Source: Laspinema palackyanum D2a (lineage in GTDB: Bacteria; Cyanobacteriota; Cyanobacteriia; Cyanobacteriales; Laspinemataceae). From it: 64,000 nucleotides of DNA. The stretch's first letter is position 1, and each line of letters starts with the position of its first letter. Below are positions 34,434 through 43,417 of the stretch, piece after piece. The notes under the pieces were generated by a model that had not been told where the DNA came from, made no database searches, and saw only the letters and a program-made list of their open reading frames with translations. The DNA lies in assembly GCA_025370845.1 (NCBI GenBank), contig JAMXFF010000009.1, forward strand, positions 86,776 to 150,775. The letters run 5' to 3'. The translations under genes and the position numbers were made by a program.

Positions 34434-35999
34434 ATGAAATTCGTATCGGATCCCACGACTGCGGTTAAAATCGAGAAAATGAAAACCCGATTGCGATCGC
34501 AACATCCCCTGCCGCTGTCTAAAGGGATCGATCGCACCCGCTTTGAGCTCGATGACGGGAAATCAGGCGATCGCGAGTTTTCCTTTTTGGTCATTGGGGA
34601 TAGCGGATCCGGACGCCACATCAAAAACAACCCCCAACGCCAACTCGCCAAACAGATGCTCCAACACCAGGACAACTGCCGCTTTATTCTCCATACCGGC
34701 GATGTGATTTATCTCGTAGGTTCTAGCGAATATTACCCCCAAAACTTCATCGAACCTTATCGGGAATTTATCGTAGGTGGAGAACATCCCGATCGCATTG
34801 CCTACAACAAAATGGTGTTCAAACTGCCAATTCTCCCCGTCCCCGGTAACCACGATTACTACGACATCCCCCTCTTGTACGGGGCGATCGCCCAAGCGGC
34901 GCAACCCTTGCGCCATCTGCTGCGAGGCCACTTCAATCTCGATGTGGGATGGCATGGTTCTGAGCAAGGTAAAGCTTACGCCCGAGCCTTTCTCGACTAC
35001 CTCAAGGACATTCCCGACTTCCAACTCGGCGCTCATTTCGATCGCCATTACACCGCCGAAACCGACACCGGACGCTGTTTACGATATCAACCCGGAGAAT
35101 TTACCCGCTTACCCAATCGTTATTATACCTTTCGCTATGGTGGCATCGACTTTTTTGCCCTAGACTCCAATACCTTTAATGAACCAACCCCCCTTCCCGA
35201 CACGAAAGAAGGACGTCAATACCGACGCTTGCTGGAAAAACGCCGCGATGAGTTGGAACGTCAGCAGGTCGAACTCACCGCGCGATCGAAAGAATTTAAC
35301 CCCGATAATCCCCATCATGCCGAGCAACTCGATGATCTCGAAACGAAGTTAGAGCAGATCGAAGAAATGCAACTCGATATTGAGAAACAACTGGAATCCG
35401 ATGAAAACACCGTTACCGATATTGAACAACTCAATTGGTTCAAACAACGGCTAATTCACTCTTGGAATACAGAGGAAGTGCGGGGACGAATCCTGTATTT
35501 CCACCATCCTCCCTATGTGACCGAGGAAACCAAATGGGACCAAGGTCAGACCCTTGCCATTCGCCGTCAACTCCGGTGGGTTTTAGATCAAGTGGCGCAG
35601 GAAGTGGGGGACAAAACCCAAGGACGACCCCTTTTGGACCTGGTACTGACGGGTCATGCTCACTGTCTGGAGTATTTACAAACCGGAGATACGGGACACG
35701 CAGACTCCCATATTCATTGGATTGTCTGTGGCGGTAGCGGATATAGTTTGCGCCGTCAGCGAGAGGAGGGTTCGGACTTAACGGAGATGTTCCCCGAAAG
35801 TGAGGAGGAACGCCTGGTGGCCCGATCCAAATTGTTTCTCGGGCGCAAGGGTCGGGGTTCCCATAAGCAGCGCCCCTACTCCTTTCTGCGCGTTGATGTC
35901 CTGGAAGGGTCTCCCCCGAAGTTGCGGATACAACCCCTGATTTCCGAACGAACTCACCATCAATGGCACGATCGCCAGGGGGAAGCGTTTATGATTTAA
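34434..35999 (+). CDS. Calcineurin-like metallophosphoesterase
   Basis: A 521-residue protein with all five motifs of the dimetal phosphoesterase fold: VIGDSGSGRH (about 55), HTGDVIYLVGS (about 89), VPGNHDYYD (about 138), YFHHPPYV (about 356) and LTGHAHCLEY (about 406). No signal peptide is evident, so it is probably cytosolic. A charged helical insert at about 265-325 (KRRDELERQQVELTARSKEF, ETKLEQIEEMQLDIEKQLE) forms a coiled coil between the third and fourth motifs, which is unusual for small phosphoesterases. Substrate unknown; purple-acid-phosphatase-like and cNMP phosphodiesterase-like members share this layout. Its stop overlaps the convergent DsbA-like gene by 4 bp. Confidence 0.88.
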   Translation: MKFVSDPTTAVKIEKMKTRLRSQHPLPLSKGIDRTRFELDDGKSGDREFSFLVIGDSGSGRHIKNNPQRQLAKQMLQHQDNCRFILHTGDVIYLVGSSEYYPQNFIEPYREFIVGGEHPDRIAYNKMVFKLPILPVPGNHDYYDIPLLYGAIAQAAQPLRHLLRGHFNLDVGWHGSEQGKAYARAFLDYLKDIPDFQLGAHFDRHYTAETDTGRCLRYQPGEFTRLPNRYYTFRYGGIDFFALDSNTFNEPTPLPDTKEGRQYRRLLEKRRDELERQQVELTARSKEFNPDNPHHAEQLDDLETKLEQIEEMQLDIEKQLESDENTVTDIEQLNWFKQRLIHSWNTEEVRGRILYFHHPPYVTEETKWDQGQTLAIRRQLRWVLDQVAQEVGDKTQGRPLLDLVLTGHAHCLEYLQTGDTGHADSHIHWIVCGGSGYSLRRQREEGSDLTEMFPESEEERLVARSKLFLGRKGRGSHKQRPYSFLRVDVLEGSPPKLRIQPLISERTHHQWHDRQGEAFMI

Positions 36000-36904
36000 G
36001 CCCGTCCCCCAGTTTTGCGATACAGGAACCCGGCTTTTTCCAGTTGTCCCCGGTGGACGGCTTCATCAAGCAGGATGGTTGCTGCTTCTATATTCAGATT
36101 AAGGGCAACGGCAAGCTCGGGGACGGTGATGGTTTCCCAATGGGTGAGATATGCGATCGCATCGGTGACCGATCGCTCAGGTTCGAGATCCGGCGCAATT
36201 TGGGCAATGGCATCTCGCAGGACGGAATAGGGTCGATATCCCATCATCAGCAGCGATCGGCCTGAGCTCGGGCGTAGCATGATGCTGGGAAACCGGGCGA
36301 TCCCGCAATAGCGCATTTCTTTGAGGTCCTGGCGGAATGCTTCTACAGAATCGGGATGGTCCAAATCCCGCGCAAAGCGATCGCCATCAAACCCAAGTTC
36401 CGGGTTCAATTCCGCCCCCAGTTCTAGGAGAACCTCCCTTTGAGCTATATTGCGGCCCTCTAACATCACCGCCTCGCGCAGTCGCCGCAAATAGGACTCT
36501 GCAACGCCGGGGCCTTGTTGGGAGGCCGCTTTCACCGCAATACAAGCGGGATAGGAGGAAGTCGGGGGGTTCTTGACCCAGATTTTCTCATCAATGGGCA
36601 TTCCCGTCAGGTGTCGCACCTGGATCCAAACTGGACCCATCTGTATGGGACGGGAAATATGGTTGAGGGGGTCGGTAAATTGTTGCCAATCGCGCAGGAG
36701 TCCCCCCATTGAGTAACGATAGACCAGGCGATCGCCAAATTCGTAGCGCAAGCGTCGCCACTGGGGTTCTACAGCCCAACTCCAGGAACAGAGGGGGTCG
36801 GTATAGTAGGTGATTTCAATCGGTGCCACAGAGTTTGAGTTTTCGCCTAGGGTTTGGGGATCAGGTGAGTTCTCCAAGGGGGCGATCGGGGGATAAGTTT
36901 GCAT
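35996..36904 (-). CDS. DsbA/FrnE-like thioredoxin-fold protein with C-terminal helical extension
   Basis: A 302-residue protein. ITYYTDPLCSWSWAVEPQWRRL at about 28-50 is the thioredoxin-fold start seen in FrnE/SpxH-like DsbA proteins, where the usual C-x-x-C or C-x-W-C appears here as C-S-W-S, so only one active-site Cys remains. FPSIMLRPSSGRSLLMMGYRP supplies the cis-Pro region. The last 65 residues (AIAYLTHWETITVPELAVALNLNIEAATILLDEAVHRGQLEKAG) look like a winged-helix segment. No signal peptide, so probably cytoplasmic. A disulfide-exchange role is doubtful with one Cys; a glutathione-type or adaptor role is possible. Convergent 4-bp overlap with the phosphoesterase. Confidence 0.8.
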   Translation of the reverse strand: MQTYPPIAPLENSPDPQTLGENSNSVAPIEITYYTDPLCSWSWAVEPQWRRLRYEFGDRLVYRYSMGGLLRDWQQFTDPLNHISRPIQMGPVWIQVRHLTGMPIDEKIWVKNPPTSSYPACIAVKAASQQGPGVAESYLRRLREAVMLEGRNIAQREVLLELGAELNPELGFDGDRFARDLDHPDSVEAFRQDLKEMRYCGIARFPSIMLRPSSGRSLLMMGYRPYSVLRDAIAQIAPDLEPERSVTDAIAYLTHWETITVPELAVALNLNIEAATILLDEAVHRGQLEKAGFLYRKTGGRA

Positions 36905-37014
36905 GATTAATCAGGTTTTCTATAAATTAGGGTTTGAATGGAGGGGGGCGATCGGGATTTTGATAATTTCTGAAAGAGGCGATCGGCTCTTTAGCTCATG
37001 TTGTGTTCAGATCC

Positions 37015-37340
37015 AGATCCTGCGGGGGATAAATCCCACGCCTGTAGGGGCGCTTCTCGAAGCGCCCCTACAGGCAGTTAAAAACCAACTAAAAACGTTA
37101 CCCCATAAGCAAGACCGGGCGCAGGTTAAAACGATTGGCGGCCTCACAGCTCAAGCCACTACGGCGGGGGTTAAAACCCCCGCCTAATAGCTTAAGTCGT
37201 CTAAAGACGACTGCAAGTCTTATCCCGTGGTGTTTTCAGTCGGTTTCAACCGACTTTAGCTATTAGGCGGGGGTTTTAACCCCCGCCGGTTGTCGCTGTG
37301 GGTTCAAACCCCCGCCGGTTGTCGCTTACGGAACCATCCG
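37015..37340. repeat. Family-2 palindrome cluster, including a 36-bp palindrome
   Basis: Contains a near-perfect 36-bp palindrome (37040-37075, GTAGGGGCGCTTC stem around TC), then GGCGGGGG/CCCCCGCC palindromes and two stems: AGTCGTC-TAAA-GACGACT and AGTCGGTT...AACCGACT. The pair of stems differs by compensatory changes. It fills the gap between the DsbA-like and catalase genes. Confidence 0.85.
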
Positions 37341-37351
37341 CTCGGTGTTGC

Positions 37352-38332
37352 TTATATCGTCTGCGATTTCGGACTACTCAGCTCGGTTTGTTGGTAGGAA
37401 GACCACTGATTCGGTCCGTTCGGGCTGGCCGATTTGACCTCCGCAGAACGCTTCATACTCAGTTCTTGTTCCTTTTTGAATACCTGTTCTTCCGTCAGAT
37501 TCGTCCCCTCACTGGTTTGATTGCGAGTCATTCCTTCTGTTTTCACCACATAATCGAGGGGGTCATCCACATACACCCAATTTTCCCCAGCAGGCCAAGA
37601 CCCTTGACCTTCATTCCAAGGTCCACGAGCACTGGTGCCATTAGACATATTAAAGTACAAATGACTGTAACGCGGGTCACCTTGTAGCACTCCCGGTGGG
37701 AAATTCGGTTCGATGGTTTCTAGGGCTGCCGCGAACATTTTGTAGTGAGAAACTTCCCGCGTCATTAAGAAGCGCAGGGTATCTTTCACCTCCGGATCAT
37801 CGGTAAATTGCATCAAATATTCATAGACAATTTTGGCCCGAGATTCCGCAGCTAAATCCGATCGCAAATCAACGGTCAAATCCCCATTCGCATTGACGTA
37901 AGTTCCTGACCAAGGCACACCTTGGCTATTCGTGACCGTTGGACCCCCGCCAGATACTGCTAACAATTGCGGTCCCGTCATCGCCAGTTGATGGATCAGG
38001 TCCTCGCGTCCGCTCTTGTCGGTCCCCAGAAATTGCATCATTTCGCTGTTTTCCGCAGCGTTTTTCAGGTCGCCATTGATGCCATCCAACAACATGGTCA
38101 CCAAGGCACCGACAATCTCTAAATGGCTAAACTCTTCCGAGGCAATATCCATCAGCATATCGTATTTGTCGGGATAAGCCTGCCTTGCTGCAAATGCCTG
38201 GACAAAATACTGCATCGCGGCGGCTAGTTCTCCGTTAGGACCGCCAAACTGTTCTAGCAGTAAGGTCGCAAAGCGGGGGTCGGGTTTGGATACCCGCGCA
38301 TTAAATTGTAATTCTTTGACGTGATAAAACAT
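37352..38332 (-). CDS. Manganese catalase
   Basis: A non-haem dimanganese catalase that disproportionates hydrogen peroxide. 326 residues, cytosolic, four-helix ferritin-like bundle. Metal-ligand motifs are in place: GGPNGELAAAMQY with Glu35, DIASEEFSHLEIVG with an ExxH pair (Glu67/His70), and the second ExxH half near RFLMTREVSHYKMFAAALE; AAESRAKIVYEYLMQFTDDPEVK precedes it. The C-terminal 60 residues are polar and disordered-looking (MKRSAEVKSASPNGPNQWSS). Probably monocistronic. No peroxide-regulator site could be assigned in the long upstream region. Confidence 0.95.
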   Translation of the reverse strand: MFYHVKELQFNARVSKPDPRFATLLLEQFGGPNGELAAAMQYFVQAFAARQAYPDKYDMLMDIASEEFSHLEIVGALVTMLLDGINGDLKNAAENSEMMQFLGTDKSGREDLIHQLAMTGPQLLAVSGGGPTVTNSQGVPWSGTYVNANGDLTVDLRSDLAAESRAKIVYEYLMQFTDDPEVKDTLRFLMTREVSHYKMFAAALETIEPNFPPGVLQGDPRYSHLYFNMSNGTSARGPWNEGQGSWPAGENWVYVDDPLDYVVKTEGMTRNQTSEGTNLTEEQVFKKEQELSMKRSAEVKSASPNGPNQWSSYQQTELSSPKSQTI

Positions 38333-38700
38333 TTGATTTCCTTGGGATGAAATTCTACTTCTTTAGGGGGAGGGCAATTTTTTATTTGACCTTTTTATTA
38401 AATTCAACCACGACGCTAGGGTTAACTTTCCGGATCAATCCTCCTCACCTAAATAACCAGGTTAGCGACTGATTTATCCTTCAGTTTCTACCCAAGGGAT
38501 GAACCTGGGGCATAACCCGTCTATTTTGTCCAATCGAATCAAAATATTCTCCCGCTAACCCAGAATTGTTTAATTAGACTGATGAATTTATTGGTGAATT
38601 AAGAGTTGCCTATTCCCTCTATCTCTAAATGGAGAGTCTAGGAAGAAAATTGTCCCTCTATTAGGGGATTGCAAAAATAAATTATCAAAAGGTTCAACGT

Positions 38701-38752
38701 CCCCCCTTCAGGGGTTTCTTTAAAAATGACTCCTGAAGGAGTCACTACGAAC
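38701..38752. repeat. REP-like hairpins with altered stems
   Basis: CCCCT-TC-AGGGG at 38703-38714 and GACTCCT-GA-AGGAGTC at 38728-38743, the latter followed by ACTACGAAC as in the canonical family-1 unit. The stem changed on both sides while the centre and flank stayed constant. Confidence 0.7.
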
Positions 38753-39236
38753 GGGTTTGACCGGTTTATTTTTTTAAGTTACCTTACAGTTCTAGGCTCT
38801 AAATATGAAAGATGAGCTGAGGGAATTCTCTCGGAGGAGGGATGAGATTAATTTAAAATTCAAGTATCCTAGCCCTGAGAAAATAAAGGGGGAGAATTTT
38901 AACCGCAATTGTGGATTGACAATGGAGATTGAGGTGCAGATGGTTCTCGAATAAACAAGTCTGAGGGATTGTTTGAATGGGTCAAATCGGAGCCAACAGC
39001 GGGCTGAATGATTCCGGGAGAAGACGGAACCCTCATGGGGAGAGGGACCTCAAGGAGGGGGAAATTCCTGGGAAGAACACTCGCCTTGGACCCTCTGGGG
39101 CAAATGAATCGGATCCGGACCCTAGTCCTCGGTGGATCCTAGACTCTGGCTTTTTGGGCGATCGCAAATCTGTTTCTCTCCTCCAAAGCCACCCCAAACA
39201 TGAGAAAATATCATCTTAGGTCTATAGAATAACCAC

Positions 39237-39461
39237 AGCCCGCTTGAGTTGGACTGTGCCTGAGTTCTCTATGGGTTCTAACCCCGAGTCCCAATCAACC
39301 GGACAAATAGGGCAACAAAAGGATTCAGTCCTTTTGAAAACACCCGGGGCGATCGCCCTTCCCGCTTTCCCGGGATTGCTGCCAAATCGTCATGATCGCA
39401 GGTACAATCGGTACAGTATCCATTCCCAGGAGCCAGACACTCCCATCGGAGGGTCTTTTTT
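39237..39461 (+). ncRNA. Candidate small RNA (about 225 nt), unassigned
   Basis: A strong intrinsic terminator at 39435-39461 needs a transcript upstream. TATAGAAT at 39223-39230 could serve as a minus-10 element, giving a start near 39237. The stretch contains a hairpin CAAAAGGA/TCCTTTTG (39316-39336). I find no match to tmRNA, RNase P RNA, SRP RNA or Yfr1 motifs. The 5' end is inference. Confidence 0.3.
39435..39461 (+). terminator. Intrinsic terminator with no clear gene upstream
   Basis: AGAC-A-CTCC / GGAG-G-GTCT stem (nine pairs, one A.G mismatch) around CATC, followed by six T. The nearest plus-strand gene upstream is more than 3 kb away (metallophosphoesterase). Confidence 0.7.
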
Positions 39462-39654
39462 GTAGTCATTGTTAATCCAGGAGCAACAAAGAAGCGTGTT
39501 TAATTCAGAAGCCAACCCTAAATCAGCATTCCCCAAGGGATTTGCCCTCAAGGGTTAGCCCTGGAAAATAGGTCTCCTGTTGCCGGTTTTAACAACCTCA
39601 AATTCTCGACTCTGCGCTATTACTTATCCTCATTCCCTATCTTAAATATCTTTC

Positions 39655-40338
39655 ATGCAGACCGAAGCCTTTAGTGAGCTTTTCCCGCTATTTAGTGCCG
39701 CCAATCCAGAAACCCTGGAATGGCTTTTGTCCGTTGCGGTTGAGCACGAATATCCATCAGGCAGAGCAGTCTTAATGGAAGATGCCTGGGGTAATGCCGT
39801 TTACTTTATCGTCACGGGGTGGGTCAAAGTCCGACGCCTATATGGAGACAATGTAGTAACTCTGGCGATTCTCGGGCGAGGTGACTTCTTCGGAGAAATG
39901 GCAATTCTGGATGAATCGCCCCGTTCCACCGACGTGATTGCCCTCTCAACGGTACAACTCCTGAGCGTTTCCGCCCAGCGGTTTATCCAAACCCTGTTTA
40001 AAGACGCTCAACTCCATCATCGGATGCTCCAACTCATGGTCCGACGACTCAGACAAACCAATCTACGCTTTCAATTGCGGAATCGTCCCCCTGCGGTCAA
40101 ACTTGCCAATACCTTAGTTTCTCTGGCGGAAAACTATGGACAGGCAACGGAGAAAGGCACAGAAATCTACAATATTCCCTATAAAGACTTAGCAGATGTC
40201 ACCGATATTGGCGTCGAAGAAACCAGCAAAATCATGGAAAAATTGAACGCCAAAGGCTGGATTAAAATTGATGAAGCTGCTGAATCTCTTTATTTGGTCA
40301 ATCTCAAACAGTTAACCCACTTAGCGGGGCACGTTTGA
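39655..40338 (+). CDS. Crp/Fnr family transcriptional regulator
   Basis: A 227-residue regulator with an N-terminal cyclic-nucleotide-binding fold and a C-terminal winged helix. The phosphate-binding-cassette region reads GDFFGEMAILDESPRSTDVIA, keeping the Gly-Glu and Arg-Ser residues seen in cAMP-binding members, so nucleotide binding is possible. A long dimer helix (FKDAQLHHRMLQLMVRRLRQTNLRF) is followed by the HTH (IPYKDLADVTDIGVEETSKIMEKLNAKGWIKID). No Fnr-type Cys cluster is present. The ATG start lacks a strong ribosome site. It is near, but not clearly linked to, the M61 peptidase gene downstream. Confidence 0.9.
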   Translation: MQTEAFSELFPLFSAANPETLEWLLSVAVEHEYPSGRAVLMEDAWGNAVYFIVTGWVKVRRLYGDNVVTLAILGRGDFFGEMAILDESPRSTDVIALSTVQLLSVSAQRFIQTLFKDAQLHHRMLQLMVRRLRQTNLRFQLRNRPPAVKLANTLVSLAENYGQATEKGTEIYNIPYKDLADVTDIGVEETSKIMEKLNAKGWIKIDEAAESLYLVNLKQLTHLAGHV

Positions 40339-40514
40339 ACCCTTTTTACCGAAAATATCCCAGGTTAGGGGCATTCTAAACCGCAGGGAAGGGGACTCGA
40401 TGCGATCGCGCCTGAATCACTCACCGCCATACCATCAACCGTGGCGAATCGACAGTCTAAAATACTGCCCCTAACCGAGTCCAGATTAGCCAATAACCTA
40501 ACAAACAATAACCG

Positions 40515-42308
40515 ATGACTGAAGCAACCACAATTCCACCGAGTACGATGCCTCGAATCGCACCGGATGTTTACTATCAGGTGGCGATGTATGAGCCAGA
40601 ATCTCATCTGTTTGACGTGATGTTAAAGGTGCGGGGATGGCGAGCATCGGTCCTGGATTTGAAAATGCCCGTTTGGACTCCTGGTTCCTATTTAGTGCGG
40701 GAATATGCCAAACATCTCCAGGAATTCTCCGCTGAAGATGCCAACGAAATTGCCCTCCCTTGGCGCAAACTGAGCAAAAATCACTGGCAAATCGAAACCC
40801 CCGAGCTCTCTGAAATTATCGTTCGCTATCGCATCTATGCCAATGAACTCTCGGTGCGAACCAATCACCTAGATAGCACTCATGGCTATTTTAACGGTGC
40901 TGCCCTATTCTTTTATATCCCCGGCTTTGAAAAAAGCCCGATTTCCATTCAAATTATCCCCCCGAAACCGGAATGGCGAGTCACCACTTCCCTCCCCTCA
41001 AAGTCGGGACGTCCCCACACCTTTACCGCCCCGGATTTTGATACTTTGGTGGATAGCCCCTTTGAAATTGGCACGCACCAATCCTACTATTTTGAAGTCG
41101 AACATAAACCCCATGAATTAGCAATATGGGGCCAGGGAAATCTCCAAGCGGAACGGCTGATTTCCGATATTGAAAAAATCATTGAAACCGAAAGTCGGCT
41201 ATTCGGAGGGTTACCTTACGATCGCTATTTATTTATTCTCCATCTCTCTTCCCAAGGCTATGGCGGATTGGAACATAAAAATAGCTGTTCTTTGAACTAT
41301 CCCCGCTTTGGATTTAGAAATCCCGAAAAATATAACCGCTTCATCCAATTAGTCGCCCACGAGTTCTTTCACTTGTGGAATGTCAAACGCATTCGTCCCA
41401 AACCCCTGGAAGTGTTTAACTATGAAGGGGAAACCTACACGAGTTCTCTCTGGTTTTGTGAAGGAACGACCAGCTATTATGATATCTTGCTGCCATTGTG
41501 GGCGGGCATTTATGATGCGAAAGTTGCTTTACAAGGGTTGAGTAAAGATATTACTCGCTTGCAAACCCTTCCCGGACGTCGTTACCAACCCCTGAGTGAA
41601 TCGAGTTGGGATGCTTGGATTAAACTGTATCGCCGGGATGCGAATAGCGATAATTCTCAAATTTCCTACTATTTGAAAGGAGAATTAGTCTCCCTATTGT
41701 TGGATTTGCGGATTCGGGCAAATTCCAGCAACGAGCGATCGCTGGATCAGGTAATGCAGCAAATGTGGCAACGGTTTGGTCCCCAAGAAATTGGCTTCAC
41801 CGATGAGGAACTCAAAGAGATTATCGAATCCGTTGCGGAAGAAGATTTAACGGACTTCTTTAACGACTACATCCACGGAACTGCGGAATTACCTCTGGAT
41901 GAATATCTGCAACCCTTTGGGTTAAAAGTGCAACCCGTTGAAAATAATGATGCAGCACCGTTTCTGGGCTTGACAGTTAAGGCAGAAAATGGTAGAGCTA
42001 TGATTAAATTTGTAGAAATCGGTTCACCAGCACAACGGGCGGGAATCGATGCTGAGGATGAGTTACTGGCCATTGATGGAATGCGGGTGACTGCCGAAGA
42101 TTTGGGCGATCGCTTGAAAGACTATCAAACCGGGTCCAAAATCCAAATTACTGTCTTCCATCAAGAACAATTACGAACCGTTGAGGCAGTGCTCACCCAA
42201 CCCCGTCCCACGACTTACAATATCGTCCCGATTCAGAATCCCACTGCGACTCAACAGAATAATCTGAAAGGCTGGTTAGGGAGTTCGGTGACGCAACTGA
42301 AAGGGTAA
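40515..42308 (+). CDS. M61 family metallopeptidase with PDZ domain
   Basis: A zinc aminopeptidase related to glycyl aminopeptidases, 597 residues. The N-terminal beta domain (DVYYQVAMYEPESHLFDVMLKVRGW) is followed by a thermolysin-like catalytic domain with the zinc motif HEFFHLWNVKRIRP at about 281-294 and SLWFCEGTTSYYD, which carries the third ligand Glu. YGGLEHKNS lies just before. The C-terminal part (about 470-570) is a PDZ domain (PFLGLTVKAENGRAMIKFVEIGSPAQRAGIDAEDELLAIDG). No signal peptide is visible, so the cell location is uncertain. Clear family assignment and full length. Confidence 0.94.
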   Translation: MTEATTIPPSTMPRIAPDVYYQVAMYEPESHLFDVMLKVRGWRASVLDLKMPVWTPGSYLVREYAKHLQEFSAEDANEIALPWRKLSKNHWQIETPELSEIIVRYRIYANELSVRTNHLDSTHGYFNGAALFFYIPGFEKSPISIQIIPPKPEWRVTTSLPSKSGRPHTFTAPDFDTLVDSPFEIGTHQSYYFEVEHKPHELAIWGQGNLQAERLISDIEKIIETESRLFGGLPYDRYLFILHLSSQGYGGLEHKNSCSLNYPRFGFRNPEKYNRFIQLVAHEFFHLWNVKRIRPKPLEVFNYEGETYTSSLWFCEGTTSYYDILLPLWAGIYDAKVALQGLSKDITRLQTLPGRRYQPLSESSWDAWIKLYRRDANSDNSQISYYLKGELVSLLLDLRIRANSSNERSLDQVMQQMWQRFGPQEIGFTDEELKEIIESVAEEDLTDFFNDYIHGTAELPLDEYLQPFGLKVQPVENNDAAPFLGLTVKAENGRAMIKFVEIGSPAQRAGIDAEDELLAIDGMRVTAEDLGDRLKDYQTGSKIQITVFHQEQLRTVEAVLTQPRPTTYNIVPIQNPTATQQNNLKGWLGSSVTQLKG

Positions 42309-42321
42309 ATTGGCGGAGGGG

Positions 42322-42406
42322 GGATAACGACTGAAGTCGTTACTACGAACATCGGATAACGGCTGAAGTCCTATTCTTGTTCGTAGTGACGCCTTCAGGC
42401 GTCTCT
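42322..42406. repeat. REP-like hairpins (family 1), one with altered stem
   Basis: AACGACTGAAGTCGTT with TACGAAC flank at about 42327-42351, a decayed copy near 42358-42372, and an inverted unit TTCGTAGT-GACGCCT-TC-AGGCGTC at 42380-42403 with compensatory stem changes. Confidence 0.8.
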
Positions 42407-42507
42407 TCTGGCAACCCATTCCCTAAGATAACCTTACGATACAGGCCGAACCCGGCGATCGCATGATAAGGTTTTGCCACAACTTCCCCTGTTTTGAGGA
42501 AAAAACA

Positions 42508-42993
42508 ATGGCAATTCAACCCCCACCCCCACCTTCCATCACCCCGCGTCAGATGAACCTGTTACGAGTCGTAACAGCAATGGCATGGGCGGATGGTGAA
42601 CTCGCAGCAGAAGAAGTCGATATCATGCTCGATCGCTTTAGTCGGTTATTTTCCGTCAGTCCCCAACAACAAGACCAACTCAAAGAGGAATTGCGGGACT
42701 ACATGATGCAAAACATCCCCCTGGAAGAATTAATCCCTAAACTCGCCACCCAACCGGAACGGGAACTGGTTCTCCAACTCGGCTATGAAGTCATCGCCTC
42801 CAGTGCTCGCACTCCCGATGAACCTAATATTAATGCGGACGAAGCGGAAGCCTACCAAAAACTCGTTTCTCTCCTGAATTTGCCCGAGGATGTCGTTCCC
42901 CGCATCGAAGCCGAAGCGGAAAAAAGTTTACAAAATGAGGAAGGAGTCATCGAAAACCTTGCATCTCATCTTCAAGCCTTTTTGAATCAATAA
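42508..42993 (+). CDS. TerB-like family protein
   Basis: About 161 residues from the ATG at 42508, with GAGGAAAA just upstream; an earlier ATG at 42463 gives a less natural N-terminus. After a Pro-rich start, ITPRQMNLLRVVTAMAWADGELAAEEVDIMLDRFSRLF matches the TerB/DUF533 helical core with its conserved acidic AWADGE segment, and LGYEVIASSARTPDEPNINADEAEAYQKLVSLLNLPED repeats the pattern. TerB domains bind metal ions and associate with membranes in stress responses; no ter genes are adjacent, so the role here is unknown. Confidence 0.85.
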   Translation: MAIQPPPPPSITPRQMNLLRVVTAMAWADGELAAEEVDIMLDRFSRLFSVSPQQQDQLKEELRDYMMQNIPLEELIPKLATQPERELVLQLGYEVIASSARTPDEPNINADEAEAYQKLVSLLNLPEDVVPRIEAEAEKSLQNEEGVIENLASHLQAFLNQ

Positions 42994-42995
42994 TA

Positions 42996-43414
42996 AGTAG
43001 CAACAACCGCTGGGGGTTTTAACCCCCAGCTAAGAGCTAAAGTCGGTTAAAACCGACTGCTCATCATTATCCCGTGGTGTTTTGAGTCAGTTTTAATCCC
43101 GGCCTTGCCACTCATACAAAATTTGGGTTCCAACGGACAACTAAAAATCTTATCCGATGGTGTTTGCAGTCGGTTTTAACTGAGATCTTGCACCATTCTC
43201 AACACCGGCGGGGGATAAATCGATTGGCGGCCTCATAGCTAAAGTCGGTTAAAAACCGACTAAAAACACCATCGCATAAGACTTTCAGTCGGTTTCAACC
43301 GACTTTAGCTGTTAGGCGGGGGATTTATCCCCCGCCGGTTGTTGCAACGGGTGCAAGATCTCAGTTTTAACCGACTTTAGCTCTTAGGCGGGGGATAAAT
43401 CCCCGCCTAAGAGC
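42996..43414. repeat. Family-2 palindrome cluster between TerB-like and nadA genes
   Basis: Several GGCGGGGG/CCCCCGCC palindromes and AGTCGGTT/AACCGACT stems, plus a single copy of the segment (TTGCACCATTCTCAACACC.. GATTGGCGGCCTCATAGCT) that is triplicated near 25.5 kb. Confidence 0.85.
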
Positions 43415-43417
43415 TAA

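Larger units (their letters stand above)
38333..39654. other. 1.3-kb gene-poor region
   Basis: No convincing protein gene. Short open frames at 38977-39219 and 39244-39465 have poor composition and no ribosome sites; the second ends inside a terminator. The region holds REP-like hairpins with altered stems (38703-38714 and 38728-38752) and a strong plus-strand terminator at 39435-39461, so an untranslated RNA may be made here. Confidence 0.55.

Noticed and set aside
36903-37187. Small plus-strand open frame after the DsbA-like gene
   Set aside because: It runs through a family-2 repeat cluster and a 36-bp palindrome; no family resemblance.
38977-39219. 80-codon open frame in the gene-poor region
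   Set aside because: Low-complexity polar composition, no ribosome site and no recognisable domain.
39237-39461. tmRNA, 6S RNA, SRP RNA, RNase P RNA or Yfr1
   Set aside because: None of the conserved sequence elements I know for these RNAs could be found.
39244-39465. 73-codon open frame and its antisense partner
   Set aside because: Its stop codon lies within the terminator at 39435-39461, and composition is not protein-like.
40365-40607. Minus-strand open frame overlapping the M61 peptidase start
   Set aside because: Overlaps the well-supported peptidase gene and lacks a plausible start or domain.
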